Shown: in pieces, positions 42,020-51,202 of the stretch
How the letters are laid out: the number at the start of each line of letters is the position of its first letter
Numbering within the stretch: position 1 is the stretch's first letter
Source of the DNA: JADKIH01 sp049363815
Lineage (GTDB): Bacteria > Bacteroidota > Bacteroidia > AKYH767-A > 2013-40CM-41-45
Direction: 5' to 3'
NCBI GenBank assembly: GCA_049363815.1
Contig: JBMQEM010000208.1
Location: 1 to 64,000, forward strand
Length of the DNA: 64,000 bases
Notes under the pieces: generated by a model
Told to the model about the DNA's origin: nothing
Seen by the model: the letters and a program-made list of their open reading frames with translations, nothing else
The model's database searches: none
Translations under genes and position numbers: made by a program

Positions 42020-43399
42020 TTATTTCTGATCAAAAATTGTTTCATCAACTTTCAATGCTTCCTTCATTTCTGAACTCACTAAAAGTCCCCAGGCAGATGG
42101 TTGCCCTTTAATATATTTTCTGACATAATCTTTAATGTCCTGACGTGTTACTTTTCTGAGATTAGAAACATAATTGGTATAGTAGTCAACGCTTGCTGAT
42201 GACCACCAATAAGTAATTGTATGGATATACTCAGAGGTTTTTTCTTTTCCAAAACCTTCTCCGATCTCTAATTGATTCTTTGCAGTTTCAAGCTGTTCGT
42301 CTGTAAAATAATCATCAGTATCCCAGAGAGCCATTTGGTCCTGTAGTACCTTAACAGCTTCCTTGATCTTTGCAGGATTCGGAACCATTATGATCTGGAT
42401 AGGACCAGTATACTTACAGGTTTGATAACCGACATTTAACTGGAAGGCCAAACCACCTTCTACAAGTGCTTTCTGCAATTTGGAATTTGTTTGTCCGAGA
42501 ATGAATGAGAAAACATCAGCAGCATACGTGGATTTGATGTCGTTTCTGGTATCAGGTCCATGCATTCCTGCAGCAATGAAAGGCGCCTTGGCATTTTCAT
42601 TCACTACAATAAAATTGTTCTGACCAACCATTGGATACATTTCAGGTATTGGCCAGCGTTTGAAAGGATCAACTGTTGTTGGTTTCCAGCTTCCGAAAAT
42701 TGATTCAGCCATTGCAAAAACTTCATCGTGGTTCACATCACCAGCAACACACAACAAAGAATTATTCGGATGATAGAATTTATTCTGAATCACCTTCATT
42801 TTTTCCGGAGTGGCAGTTTGAATGATGAAATGATCACCAATCGGGTTCTTTCTGCAAAAATGATCGCCCCACATTTTATAGCTTAGTTCCTGAACAAGAA
42901 AAAAGACAGGATTGGATTCATTCCTTTGGAATTCTCCATCTACAACTACATTCTCTTTTTTCATTTCTTCCTGACTGAACAGAGGATACCGAATGGCAGA
43001 ATTGATAAATTCAAGGCCTGGTTTCAGATTATAATTTCCAAGGGTAACATAATAATTGACGCGCTCATTAGAGGTTGTACCATTGAATACAACTCCAAGT
43101 TCCTTAACCCGAGCCAAAAACTGCTCTTGTGAAGGATAGTCTTTGTTTGCTTTGAAGAACATGTGCTCATAGAGATGAGAAAGTCCATTGTATTCCGGCG
43201 GTTCGGTATAACTGCCGTTGCGGACACAGATTTCAATGGTCGCTAAAGGGACGGAGGCGTCCTCAATAACCAGGACTTCAAGTCCGTTATCCAGTTTCTT
43301 TGAAAAGAAATTGGAAGGAAGGGCAGATTCTGCTGCTGTTAACTGAAAGGAATTTGCAATTAATAGCGAAGCAATTAATAAGCGGATCGGTCGTTTCAT
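42020..43399 (-). CDS. M16 family zinc peptidase, catalytic subunit
   Basis: A 459-residue exported metallopeptidase. With the ATG at 43399 the protein begins with a signal peptide (MKRPIRLLIASLLIANSFQL, then TAAES); a TTG further upstream would add nine residues that spoil it. The inverted zinc motif is H75-L-Y-E-H79 (NGLSHLYEHMFF), with a downstream Glu (KKENVVVDGEFQRNE) as third ligand. The C-terminal half has the M16 non-catalytic domain. It pairs with the zinc-less M16 protein encoded next. The pair is common in Bacteroidota but its substrates are not defined. Confidence 0.9.
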   Translation of the reverse strand: MKRPIRLLIASLLIANSFQLTAAESALPSNFFSKKLDNGLEVLVIEDASVPLATIEICVRNGSYTEPPEYNGLSHLYEHMFFKANKDYPSQEQFLARVKELGVVFNGTTSNERVNYYVTLGNYNLKPGLEFINSAIRYPLFSQEEMKKENVVVDGEFQRNESNPVFFLVQELSYKMWGDHFCRKNPIGDHFIIQTATPEKMKVIQNKFYHPNNSLLCVAGDVNHDEVFAMAESIFGSWKPTTVDPFKRWPIPEMYPMVGQNNFIVVNENAKAPFIAAGMHGPDTRNDIKSTYAADVFSFILGQTNSKLQKALVEGGLAFQLNVGYQTCKYTGPIQIIMVPNPAKIKEAVKVLQDQMALWDTDDYFTDEQLETAKNQLEIGEGFGKEKTSEYIHTITYWWSSASVDYYTNYVSNLRKVTRQDIKDYVRKYIKGQPSAWGLLVSSEMKEALKVDETIFDQK

Positions 43400-43528
43400 A
43401 AATAGGGTGAATTTTATCGAAAGCAAGATATATTTTGTTTACGAATACCCCTACTTCTTAACAAACTTTAAGAATAAAAGCCGAAAAATTAATTATCCAT
43501 AGAATTACGACCCGATCCTCAAAAAATG

Positions 43529-44200
43529 CTAAAAATTGTAAGTATATCCCACCCCAGATACTACATCATTAAGCGGTTCTGTCAGATTCTGCTGATACAT
43601 GAAAAAGATATTTAACTGATGAATAAGATTAAATTCGTAATCGATTCCGGTTTCGTACCTGAACCGTTTTATACTATTGAATTTTTCACCGGGCACACGT
43701 AACTGATAGTACATTTCAGTTGAAACATAAGGTGAATATCGTTCACCGATATCAAGTTTTAAAATCGCTTTTGTCCGGGAAACATACTCAGGGAATTTTC
43801 CGGTCTCGCTGGAAGAGACATCCCTGATCTGTGACTGAATACGTTCCCGTAAATTTACTGTGATCTTGCTGAATTTGAATTTATATTTCAGGTCAAGGAA
43901 CCCCCTGTGCCGGCTTGAAAAATAGTCAAGTTCATTCTTGGCAATAAATCTGTAATTTACTGAAGCACTGAAATCCTTTGAAAACTTGTATTCAAACCCT
44001 GCCTCTGCAAGCCATGAATCAGAAGTGAGTAGGTTCCTGTTTTGCCGCTCCTGAAAAGAAACTTCGACCGACGACTTCGTAGTAAATTTATGCTTCAAAG
44101 ATACAGATGACCAGAAACTAAAATCATGTTTTGAGGAAAGAGCTGAGCTTGAAATACCCAGACAAAGTAATATAAAGTACGGGCGAAAATTCTTAATCAT
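43529..44200 (-). CDS. DUF2490-like outer-membrane beta-barrel protein
   Basis: A 223-residue protein with a signal peptide (IKNFRPYFILLCLGISSSAL) and alternating-residue beta strands throughout (FSFWSSVSLKHKFTTKSSVE, VNYRFIAKNELDYFSSRHRG), ending in VGYTYNF with a C-terminal Phe. This fits the DUF2490 family of small outer-membrane barrels of unknown function. I chose the ATG at 44200 over the TTG at 44218 because the signal peptide begins there. It is last in a chain of six genes that starts with a response regulator, so it is a plausible output of that two-component system. Confidence 0.75.
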   Translation of the reverse strand: MIKNFRPYFILLCLGISSSALSSKHDFSFWSSVSLKHKFTTKSSVEVSFQERQNRNLLTSDSWLAEAGFEYKFSKDFSASVNYRFIAKNELDYFSSRHRGFLDLKYKFKFSKITVNLRERIQSQIRDVSSSETGKFPEYVSRTKAILKLDIGERYSPYVSTEMYYQLRVPGEKFNSIKRFRYETGIDYEFNLIHQLNIFFMYQQNLTEPLNDVVSGVGYTYNF

Positions 44201-44214
44201 AGGAAAAGAATAAA

Positions 44215-44775
44215 TCAATATTCATATGTATATTTTTTTACGTCCAGAAGTTTATCCTTTGGATCCATTGTTTTCTTTTCAGTCTTCAACCCCCTTTTAT
44301 CATAGAGAATAAACGCTTTCCGTATCAACTCCCCTTTCACATTAAAAGTAAGTTCAATGGTCCGGTCACCATTGGCATTATAAGTATACATTTCCCTTTC
44401 TACAAGCTTGCCGTTTCCATCATAACGATTCTCCTCTGTTTTGACTCCATCGGCATTATAGGTTGAAACTCTGCGTTTTTTAAGAGCAGATTTCTCATCA
44501 AAGATCTTCTCTTCAATAACATCTCCTTTTTTATTGAAGACAAAAGCTTCATGCGACTTAACTTTTCCTTCCTTATCATACTCTATTTTCTCTGTGATCT
44601 CTCCATTGGGCGCATAGCGTTCAAAAACCTCAGGAATAATAACCTGTCCATCCGGTTTCATCACCGTCGTAACAACCTTGATCGCTTTGATTTTATTCTT
44701 GATTACGTCTTTTTTACTCTGAGCATTTACAATCGAACTCAGAAATAATAAATGCATTAGCACTACTACCTTCAT
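44215..44775 (-). CDS. Exported protein with RHS/YD-like repeats
   Basis: A 186-residue protein with a signal peptide (KVVVLMHLLFLSSIVNAQ). From ~45 onwards it is made of repeating strands of about 24 residues with Y/F-x-x-x-G turns (FERYAPNGEITEKIEYDKEG, TYNADGVKTEENRYDGNGKL, TYNANGDRTIELTFNVKGEL), like the YD/RHS-type or MORN-like repeats of secreted proteins. No enzyme motif is seen. The stop of the preceding lipoprotein gene overlaps its start, and its end lies 14 bases from the next start, so it belongs to the two-component operon. A role as a sensed or secreted envelope protein is only inference. Confidence 0.65.
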   Translation of the reverse strand: MKVVVLMHLLFLSSIVNAQSKKDVIKNKIKAIKVVTTVMKPDGQVIIPEVFERYAPNGEITEKIEYDKEGKVKSHEAFVFNKKGDVIEEKIFDEKSALKKRRVSTYNADGVKTEENRYDGNGKLVEREMYTYNANGDRTIELTFNVKGELIRKAFILYDKRGLKTEKKTMDPKDKLLDVKKYTYEY

Positions 44776-45212
44776 TATTGATTATTTTTTAAGATATAAA
44801 TAGTTGGTGAGATTGCTTCACCTCCGTTGTTACTTACCGACACTTCCACAATGACAGGAACATCCCTGCTTTCCGGATTCAAATTTCCATTGTAAGCACC
44901 CGTCGAATCATCAGAATATGCAAAAAGCCGATAAGTTCCTTTTTGCAAAAATTCAAACTTGAAGCTGCCATCAAAACTTGTCTTAAAATCGTCATCATAT
45001 GTACTTCCTTCATTTCCATAAATTATATAGACATCCTCATCATTTGCCGGAACAGTATCTACTGCTGTTTGGAAAGAAGCATCATACTGAATCTGATAAA
45101 CTTTTCCTGTGATCTTTGAAGTACCGCCTTCACCAGCTTCCTTTTCACAGGAAGACAAGACAAGAGAAATCATTGCGGCGAAAGCCGGCAGGGCTGAATT
45201 ATATATTTTCAT
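44775..45212 (-). CDS. Small lipoprotein in the two-component operon
   Basis: A 145-residue lipoprotein. The ATG at 45212 gives a signal peptide with lipobox LSSC (Cys 22), followed by EKEAGEGG; an upstream TTG would give a longer, less likely form. The mature part has two short beta segments with a carboxypeptidase-regulatory-like look (SKITGKVYQIQYDAS, SFDGSFKFEFLQKGTYRLFA) and ends near IYILKNNQ. No named family is recognised with confidence. It overlaps its neighbour by one base and lies between the PepSY/SdiA-like gene and the repeat protein. Confidence 0.7.
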   Translation of the reverse strand: MKIYNSALPAFAAMISLVLSSCEKEAGEGGTSKITGKVYQIQYDASFQTAVDTVPANDEDVYIIYGNEGSTYDDDFKTSFDGSFKFEFLQKGTYRLFAYSDDSTGAYNGNLNPESRDVPVIVEVSVSNNGGEAISPTIYILKNNQ

Positions 45213-45228
45213 ACTTTTATTTATTAGT

Positions 45229-46467
45229 TCAATCAAAATTCTCCGGCGAAATTTTTATCAAAGTAGCCGGTCCTGTTTTCCCTTCATTCGAAAGATAAAA
45301 CATACCATCTGCGTCCATTGTGATACCTTCCGTTTTTGCAAAAAGCAATGGATCAAGAGGAAGCAATTTTAAAGGACTTCCACCCGGATCGGAGATCAGA
45401 ATATATTTGTTACGTGCATCAGTCAGATAGATCTTTCCGCTTACCGGATGCACAAATATTTCAGAAGGAATCAAAGCCTCCTTTTTTGTCACAACAGAAT
45501 TAAAGATCTTGTCCGATAATTTAATCGAATAGACAGGGGTAGCGGAAAATTTCTTTGTTGTGATATCGAACGAATAAATATTTTTTGTTGTTCTGTCAGC
45601 AGAATCAAAAAAACGCGGCGCTATAAGCAAACGGTTTTTATGCCGGTCATAACACAATCCTTCGAAATTCTGGAAACCCTGAGGCAACTTCAAAAAGTAA
45701 GTTGAAATTTTTTGTTCAGACTCAAAATTGCTGACACAAGTTAACTGACCATCGCTTCTTAAAATGTAAATATCATTGTTCACAATTGAGATCCCTTCAT
45801 AATCTCCGGGGCCACCAAAATTGAAAGAATCAACAATTTTTTTCTTTGTCAGATCATATAAGAATACAGTCCCCTGTTCATCCTGAACACAGGCAACAAT
45901 GTTATTTTTATGCATAGCAACTCCACTCACTTCTCTCAGTACATCCGGAAGCTCCCATTTTGAATCAATAGCTGAAAACCCTTTTATTGCACCACTTTTT
46001 ACAAGTGCTTTCTTTTCTCTTGCAAAAACTTTCTTAGATTCAATAGCTCCTGAATTATCCATCCAGATATGAACCCTGTCTTTCAATGAAGATGCGATAA
46101 GTTTATACTGAACATGTTCATTAGACCATAGCAAAAACGCTTGTGTAATTTTAAAACCCGAGAAATCTTTGTTGAATGATCGCATGACCGGTGCAGGAAT
46201 TTCAGAAACTTTAACTTCTTTATCTTCCGAAAGCAAAATTCCTGTTGGTGAAAACAGTACTTCTATCTCCCGGCCTTCAACCATAAATTCCGCTTCATAG
46301 TTTTCCTTTTCCATTTCCCATTGTACAAGTGAAGCAGTTGGATATAATTCCTTAAACTTTGATGAAATGGCAACCGGAGGATCAACTGATAAAACATTTC
46401 CGGCGATGATACTGAATCCGCCCAGACACAAAATTGAAATTAAGCTAATCTTGAATATTGATTTCAT
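45229..46467 (-). CDS. Exported fusion of a PepSY-like domain and an SdiA-regulated propeller
   Basis: A 412-residue protein with a signal peptide (KSIFKISLISILCLGGFSII). Residues ~35-160 look like the Bacteroidota PepSY-like (BLIP-like) fold: SKFKELYPTASLVQWEMEKE, then the repeated unit APVMRSFNKDFSGFKITQAF. Residues ~165-412 match the SdiA-regulated (YjiK-type) propeller: WELPDVLREVSGVAMHKNNI, GPGDYEGISIVNNDIYIL, FEGLCYDRHKNRLLIAP, KTEGITMDADGMFYLSNEGK. Members of the second family hydrolyse or bind unknown phosphodiesters or metabolites. It follows the sensor kinase gene by 79 bases. The fusion of a PepSY-like inhibitor-type domain to this propeller is unusual to me. Confidence 0.75.
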   Translation of the reverse strand: MKSIFKISLISILCLGGFSIIAGNVLSVDPPVAISSKFKELYPTASLVQWEMEKENYEAEFMVEGREIEVLFSPTGILLSEDKEVKVSEIPAPVMRSFNKDFSGFKITQAFLLWSNEHVQYKLIASSLKDRVHIWMDNSGAIESKKVFAREKKALVKSGAIKGFSAIDSKWELPDVLREVSGVAMHKNNIVACVQDEQGTVFLYDLTKKKIVDSFNFGGPGDYEGISIVNNDIYILRSDGQLTCVSNFESEQKISTYFLKLPQGFQNFEGLCYDRHKNRLLIAPRFFDSADRTTKNIYSFDITTKKFSATPVYSIKLSDKIFNSVVTKKEALIPSEIFVHPVSGKIYLTDARNKYILISDPGGSPLKLLPLDPLLFAKTEGITMDADGMFYLSNEGKTGPATLIKISPENFD

Positions 46468-46546
46468 TTTACAGTTTTAATAAAAACATTGGTTTTGTTC
46501 TTTATTAACTGCAAAATTATCCGGCAAATTTGAAGCAAATTTGAAG

Positions 46547-47797
46547 TTAACGCTTCAATGTAAAGCAGTGAAATCCATTAAGATATGAATATTCCAATGT
46601 CAGTTCAAAAGATTCTGCGATCTTTTTCGCAAGCGACAATCCTATTCCCTGCGACACAGAGGAATTACCGGCATAAAAAAACCTTTTAAAGATCAATTCC
46701 GGTTCAAAAGAAAACGGTACACCTGAATTTAAAATTTTGAGTTCCGATGCGGTTGAATGAACTACAACCTTACCTCCGGGCTCTGTATATCTTAAAACAT
46801 TCGACAAAAGATTCCTTATCAGGATTTCAGAGAGGTATGAATGAATGGTACAAACGAAATCAGATTCTGCTTCAAGTTTGACCACAATATTTTTCAGATC
46901 AAATTCTTCATTCATTTGATCTGACAACTCTTTTGTGAGGAGAAAAAGATTCACTTTCTCTGATGTTCCAAATTCGTGATTCTCAATTTTCGTCAGTAAC
47001 AGCAGTGATTGAACCAATTTAGATAACCGGTGAGTTGTTTCGTAGGATGAAACGATCAATTCTGCATCAGCTTCTTTCAATTCATTGCTTTGCATCAGCA
47101 ATTCCAGTTTGTTTTTAATAATTGCAAGTGGAGTCTGAATTTCATGCGAAGCATTCTGATTGAATTCCTTGATGTTCCTGTAATCAGAAATTATTCTTTT
47201 GCTTAATTCACTGAGTTCGGAATTCAGTTGATTAAATTCTGTTGTTTTGCTCTTTGAAAATTGAAGAGGAACCAATGTATTGAGCGAATACTTCCGAAGA
47301 GCAGTCAGAGTTTTATAAAAAGGGTTAAAGATGTGTTTCAATACGACATAATTCAAAACCACTGAAATGAAAATGAAAGCCAGATATGCATAAAACATGG
47401 CCATAGCGATCTGTTCAGCAAGATCCTCAACATCGATCAATGACTTCCTGAGTGTTACGGCATAGATCTTATTGTTCTGCTCTACGCTGAATCGCCATTG
47501 CCTGAAATGTTGTTCCCCTTCAAACGGATGAATCATACTTGTATCTTTCCGCTCAGTTTTGAAAGTTGCAGAAGTCGGTTTCGATTCAATGTAAAAATTC
47601 ACGCCTTGATACTTAACATCCAATGAATCGCTGTTAGCAAGAATTCTTTCCAGGTCTCTTTTTTCGTCCCGTAACTGCTCATCAAGTTCTTCGTATATCT
47701 CGTCCTTAAAAACAAAATAAAAGAATACCCCACCAAACGAGAACACCAAAAGTGAAATTACAAGATAGTAGACCGAAACCCGGTTTAATAATTTCAT
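46547..47797 (-). CDS. Sensor histidine kinase of an OmpR-type two-component system
   Basis: A 416-residue membrane kinase. Transmembrane helices at ~10-30 and ~135-155 flank a ~100-residue periplasmic sensor domain without recognised family. HisKA follows, with H218 (NASHEIQTPLAIIKNK), then HATPase_c (NLLSNVLRYTEPGGKVVVHS, GIGLSLAKKIAESF). The ATG at 47797 overlaps the response-regulator stop as ATGA, which favours it over a TTG six bases upstream. The next downstream genes on the strand encode envelope proteins, so the signal is probably extracytoplasmic. Confidence 0.92.
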   Translation of the reverse strand: MKLLNRVSVYYLVISLLVFSFGGVFFYFVFKDEIYEELDEQLRDEKRDLERILANSDSLDVKYQGVNFYIESKPTSATFKTERKDTSMIHPFEGEQHFRQWRFSVEQNNKIYAVTLRKSLIDVEDLAEQIAMAMFYAYLAFIFISVVLNYVVLKHIFNPFYKTLTALRKYSLNTLVPLQFSKSKTTEFNQLNSELSELSKRIISDYRNIKEFNQNASHEIQTPLAIIKNKLELLMQSNELKEADAELIVSSYETTHRLSKLVQSLLLLTKIENHEFGTSEKVNLFLLTKELSDQMNEEFDLKNIVVKLEAESDFVCTIHSYLSEILIRNLLSNVLRYTEPGGKVVVHSTASELKILNSGVPFSFEPELIFKRFFYAGNSSVSQGIGLSLAKKIAESFELTLEYSYLNGFHCFTLKR

Positions 47798-48471
47798 TCG
47801 CAAACAATTTTATAACCCAGACCATAAACAGTTTTCACAGGGTCAGCTCCACCGGCATCTGTGATCTTTCTTCGTAAATTTTTTATGTGGGTATATATAA
47901 ACCCAAATGAATCAGCCTGATCGATACTATCGCCCCAAAGGTGTTCTGCAATTGCTTCCTTAGTGAACACCTTTTCTTTTCCTGAAATGAGATAGATCAG
48001 GATCTCATACTCCTTTTGAGTCAGTATAATTTCCGTTTCCTTAACAAATAACTTTTTCGTAGCAATATCTATCCGGAGTGATCCACAATTAATAATATCA
48101 GAACCATTGAAGTATTTCCGACGGATCAGTGCTTTTAATCTGGCATTTAATTCTGACAGATGAAACGGTTTGGTGAGGTAATCATCGGAACCTTTGGCCA
48201 GCCCTGATACTCTGTCATCAATCGAATTTTTTGCTGAGACAATGATAATTCCGGTTTCAGTATTGATCGCTTTGAGCTCATCAATGAGAAGCAGACCATT
48301 ATTATCAGGTAGTGTAATGTCGATAATGATGCAATCATATTGATAAGTTGAAATCAATTGACTTGCCGTATGATAATCAGCTGCGATTTCACATACAAAT
48401 CCTTCCATTGAAAGATATTCTTTCATAGAGCTCAACAACTCCAATTCGTCTTCAACGATAAGGATTTTCAT
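47794..48471 (-). CDS. OmpR/PhoB-type response regulator
   Basis: A 225-residue regulator. The receiver domain has acidic residues E7/D8, phosphoacceptor D51 (CIIIDITLPDNNG), a conserved Thr/Ser (VSAKNS) and K101-type lysine (DDYLTKPF). The DNA-binding winged helix (~130-225) contains LTQKEYEILIYLISGKEKVF and SFGFIYTHIKNLRRKI, then GLGYKI at the end. It is the first gene of the chain that continues with the kinase and four envelope-protein genes. No operator can be assigned. Confidence 0.94.
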   Translation of the reverse strand: MKILIVEDELELLSSMKEYLSMEGFVCEIAADYHTASQLISTYQYDCIIIDITLPDNNGLLLIDELKAINTETGIIIVSAKNSIDDRVSGLAKGSDDYLTKPFHLSELNARLKALIRRKYFNGSDIINCGSLRIDIATKKLFVKETEIILTQKEYEILIYLISGKEKVFTKEAIAEHLWGDSIDQADSFGFIYTHIKNLRRKITDAGGADPVKTVYGLGYKIVCE

Positions 48472-48541
48472 TCTGAAATGTAAATGATGTAAATGAATAA
48501 TAGGTCAAATTTAACTATTCAGTTGAAATTTGTCTAAAAAA

Positions 48542-49513
48542 TTATTCTGCGCTCTTTTCTCTCTCTTTTTTTCTGAAATAAGATCTGAGAAATATACTAT
48601 GCTTTAATGCTTCCAGATCCTGGTCTAGTTTTTTTGAAGCTGCTTCAATATTAACAAGCGCACTTCTAAGATCCTTTGCCATCATTGAATCCGCCAACAA
48701 GCTATTCATAACGCCATTACCTTTATTTATCTGACCGGTAATAACCGATACATCATTTGTGATGAGAGAAAACTTTTCACTTCCATTCTTCACATTTAGA
48801 ATAGCTGCACGCAGATCATTGGAAAGAATACTGTCATTGATCATCATACCAAGAACACCTTTTCCTGAATGAGCTTCTTTAGTAATATCAGAAAGTTGAC
48901 CTGAGGTCTCGACAAGATTGCGGCTTACATATTGTATATTCATCAATGTCTTTTCAACATCGCGGGCCAGCATTGTATCCATCAAAATTGTATACAATGT
49001 TCCACGGCTTTTATTTACGTTCTCCGTGATTTCTTTCAGATTCTTTGTAATGGTAGAAATATTATTATTTGTTACATCAAGGGTTCTGAGCATTTCTTCA
49101 GTATTTACGATCTTGATAGAACGGATAACACCCATGTCTTCGACGAGCGGTACATCTGAACTTCCCGGTGCTATGCTTACAAGTTTATTACCCATCAAAC
49201 CATCAGTACCAATTGAAGCAATTGCATTGGACCGGATATACTTCTTAAAATTCTCATCGATCACCATTGCAACTTTTATTGTTGAGTCATTAGAGAATTC
49301 GATCTTGTCTACAGTTCCTACATCAATCCCTGAGTAACGAACATTGTTTCCGACTGCCAGTCCGTTCACATCAGTAAACTCACATGTGAGTATGAATGTC
49401 TTCCCAAACATACTTTTACTTTTACCAATCGAATACAATCCGAATATCAGTAATCCTGCTCCGGCGATTACGAAAATGCCTAGACGGATATTTCTGGAGA
49501 TCTCTTTATTCAT
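48542..49513 (-). CDS. MlaD/MCE-domain lipid-transfer subunit
   Basis: A 323-residue protein anchored by one N-terminal helix (~8-30). The MCE domain spans ~36-120 (FTDVNGLAVGNNVRYSGIDV, GTVDKIEF). The periplasmic tail (~140-300) contains three repeats with an exact 48-residue period, aligned at residues 170, 218 and 266 (RGTLYTILMDTMLARDVEKT, KGVLGMMINDSILSNDLRAA, NGVMNSLLADSMMAKDLRSA). The tail probably forms a helical shaft or tunnel wall. It is encoded with MlaF and MlaE and should shuttle phospholipids between membranes as part of the Mla-type system. The repeated tail is longer than that of E. coli MlaD (183 residues). Confidence 0.92.
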   Translation of the reverse strand: MNKEISRNIRLGIFVIAGAGLLIFGLYSIGKSKSMFGKTFILTCEFTDVNGLAVGNNVRYSGIDVGTVDKIEFSNDSTIKVAMVIDENFKKYIRSNAIASIGTDGLMGNKLVSIAPGSSDVPLVEDMGVIRSIKIVNTEEMLRTLDVTNNNISTITKNLKEITENVNKSRGTLYTILMDTMLARDVEKTLMNIQYVSRNLVETSGQLSDITKEAHSGKGVLGMMINDSILSNDLRAAILNVKNGSEKFSLITNDVSVITGQINKGNGVMNSLLADSMMAKDLRSALVNIEAASKKLDQDLEALKHSIFLRSYFRKKEREKSAE

Positions 49514-49536
49514 CTTATTCTAACTTAATTTCATTG

Positions 49537-50313
49537 TTATTCAAAAAACGGATGTGTTTGAGGGTCATTTATCTGACTAAGTTCTTCATAGGTCCCTTGT
49601 TTGTAATTTATTCCATTGACGATGACAAGCAACCTGTCTCCTGTCAATCGCGCACAATGCATGTCGTGTGAAATGATAATGGAGGAAGTATTATATTTCT
49701 TCTGCACATTCAACATCAGGTTAATGATCTCACTTGAAGTGATCGGGTCGAGGCCTGTAGTGGGTTCGTCGTACAACATTATTTCAGGATGCAGAATCAA
49801 TGATCTTGCAAGTCCAATTCTCTTTCTCATTCCGCCTGAAAGTTCAGATGGCATCAGGTCTATTGCATTTAACAATCCAACATCATTGAGTGTCTCCTGC
49901 ACCAGTGCAAAGGCTTCTGCCTTAGACTTGTGTTTTCCATGTCTTCGTAAAGCAAATTCAAGGTTCTCTCTTACAGTCATGCTATCATATAATGCACTGC
50001 TTTGAAAAACGAAACCGATCCGTGCACGTAATTCATCAAGTTCAAACTGACTTAAAGAAGCGATCTCTTTACCAAAGACTTTTATTGAACCGGCATCATA
50101 TGGTAGTAATCCGATGATACATTTAATCAAAACTGATTTACCGCAACCGGATTTTCCCAGTACCACCACATTCTCGCCACGATTGATCGTAAGGTTGAAA
50201 TCATTGAGAACATGATTATTCCCAAACGATTTGAAAAGTCCGGCAACTTCGATCACCGGCTCTCCATCTTTAGCGGAGCGATTAGATTGAATTTCTGCAG
50301 CAGCTTCTTTCAT
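49537..50313 (-). CDS. ABC transporter ATPase, MlaF-like
   Basis: A 258-residue cytoplasmic ATPase. Walker A is GKSGCGKS (VVVLGKSGCGKSVLIKCI), the Q-loop lies in GFVFQSSALYDSMTV, the signature is LSGGMRKRIGLARSLI, Walker B is EIMLYDEPTTGLDP, and the H-loop is IIISHDMHCA. This is the form of the MlaF family (Mla/Ttg2A) phospholipid ABC systems. The start overlaps the permease stop (ATGA), and the MCE protein follows after 23 bases. Confidence 0.93.
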   Translation of the reverse strand: MKEAAAEIQSNRSAKDGEPVIEVAGLFKSFGNNHVLNDFNLTINRGENVVVLGKSGCGKSVLIKCIIGLLPYDAGSIKVFGKEIASLSQFELDELRARIGFVFQSSALYDSMTVRENLEFALRRHGKHKSKAEAFALVQETLNDVGLLNAIDLMPSELSGGMRKRIGLARSLILHPEIMLYDEPTTGLDPITSSEIINLMLNVQKKYNTSSIIISHDMHCARLTGDRLLVIVNGINYKQGTYEELSQINDPQTHPFFE

Positions 50314-51134
50314 AAATATCCGAAGAATTCAGTTATTTGAACAGCGATCAGGTCGATTACAAAGACCAGTAAAGATCCGATTACGACAGAAGAATTAGCG
50401 GACCTTCCTACGCCTTCAGTCCCTTTATTGGAATTATAGCCTTTATAACAACCTATCAATCCTATTGCGAATCCAAAGAAGAATGTTTTGATGAATGCAG
50501 GAATGATATCGCTGAATTCAAGACTATCAAATACCTGTTTGAAAAAAAAGTTCAGGCTTACTGAGCCCCTGATATTCACAGCCAGATAAGATCCATACAA
50601 TGCAACTGCGTCACCGATAATGATCAGTATGGGAATAGTAAGAGTTGTACTTAATATCCGGGTTACAACTATATACTTGAATGGATTTGTCCCACTGACC
50701 TCCATAGCGTCGATCTGTTCCGTTACCTTCATTGAACCAAGTTCGGCACCGATGCTTGAACCAATTTTTCCTGCGCAGATCAATGCTATTACAACCGGTC
50801 CGATCTCTCTGATAATACTGATGCCTACCATTGAAGGCAACCATGCTTCAGCACCAAACTCTACCAGCGTTGGCCGGGACTGTAAAGTCAGGACCAATCC
50901 AATGATAAAAGAAGTGATCGCTACAAGAGAAAGCGAACGGTTACCTATCTCGAATGATTGTCTGAATACCTCTCTCCATTCAAAAGGAGCTTTGAAAACC
51001 TGTTTGAAAAATTTACCTGCAAATCTCGAAATAGCTCCGGCTTCACTTAAAAATACGATCATTGCTTTTGGCAATTTATCATAAATCGAAGCCTTCGGTA
51101 CTTCAGGTCTGAATTTCGGTTCCATGGCATTCAT
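50310..51134 (-). CDS. MlaE-family ABC permease
   Basis: A 274-residue polytopic inner-membrane permease of the MlaE family, which moves phospholipids. Family-typical segments are LSLVAITSFIIGLVLTLQSR, MVGISIIREIGPVVIALICA, GKIGSSIGAELGSMKVTEQI, DAMEVSGTNPFKYIVVTRIL and FGFAIGLIGCYKGYNSNKGT. It is the first gene of the mlaE-mlaF-mlaD chain; the CoA-transferase gene ends 68 bases upstream on the same strand. An alternative in-frame ATG three codons in is also possible. Confidence 0.93.
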   Translation of the reverse strand: MNAMEPKFRPEVPKASIYDKLPKAMIVFLSEAGAISRFAGKFFKQVFKAPFEWREVFRQSFEIGNRSLSLVAITSFIIGLVLTLQSRPTLVEFGAEAWLPSMVGISIIREIGPVVIALICAGKIGSSIGAELGSMKVTEQIDAMEVSGTNPFKYIVVTRILSTTLTIPILIIIGDAVALYGSYLAVNIRGSVSLNFFFKQVFDSLEFSDIIPAFIKTFFFGFAIGLIGCYKGYNSNKGTEGVGRSANSSVVIGSLLVFVIDLIAVQITEFFGYL

Positions 51135-51202
51135 AACACAAACTTAAACTTAATTTACAGAAATTGAATATGGAATGAATTTTTCCGTAATCACGAAAAT
51201 AA

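Noticed and set aside
48918..49337. Plus-strand frame of 139 codons opposite mlaD
   Set aside because: Fully antisense to mlaD and its repeat region; typical shadow of a strongly biased gene.
50620..51084. Plus-strand frame of 154 codons opposite mlaE
   Set aside because: Fully antisense to a well-supported permease gene, with no recognisable domain.
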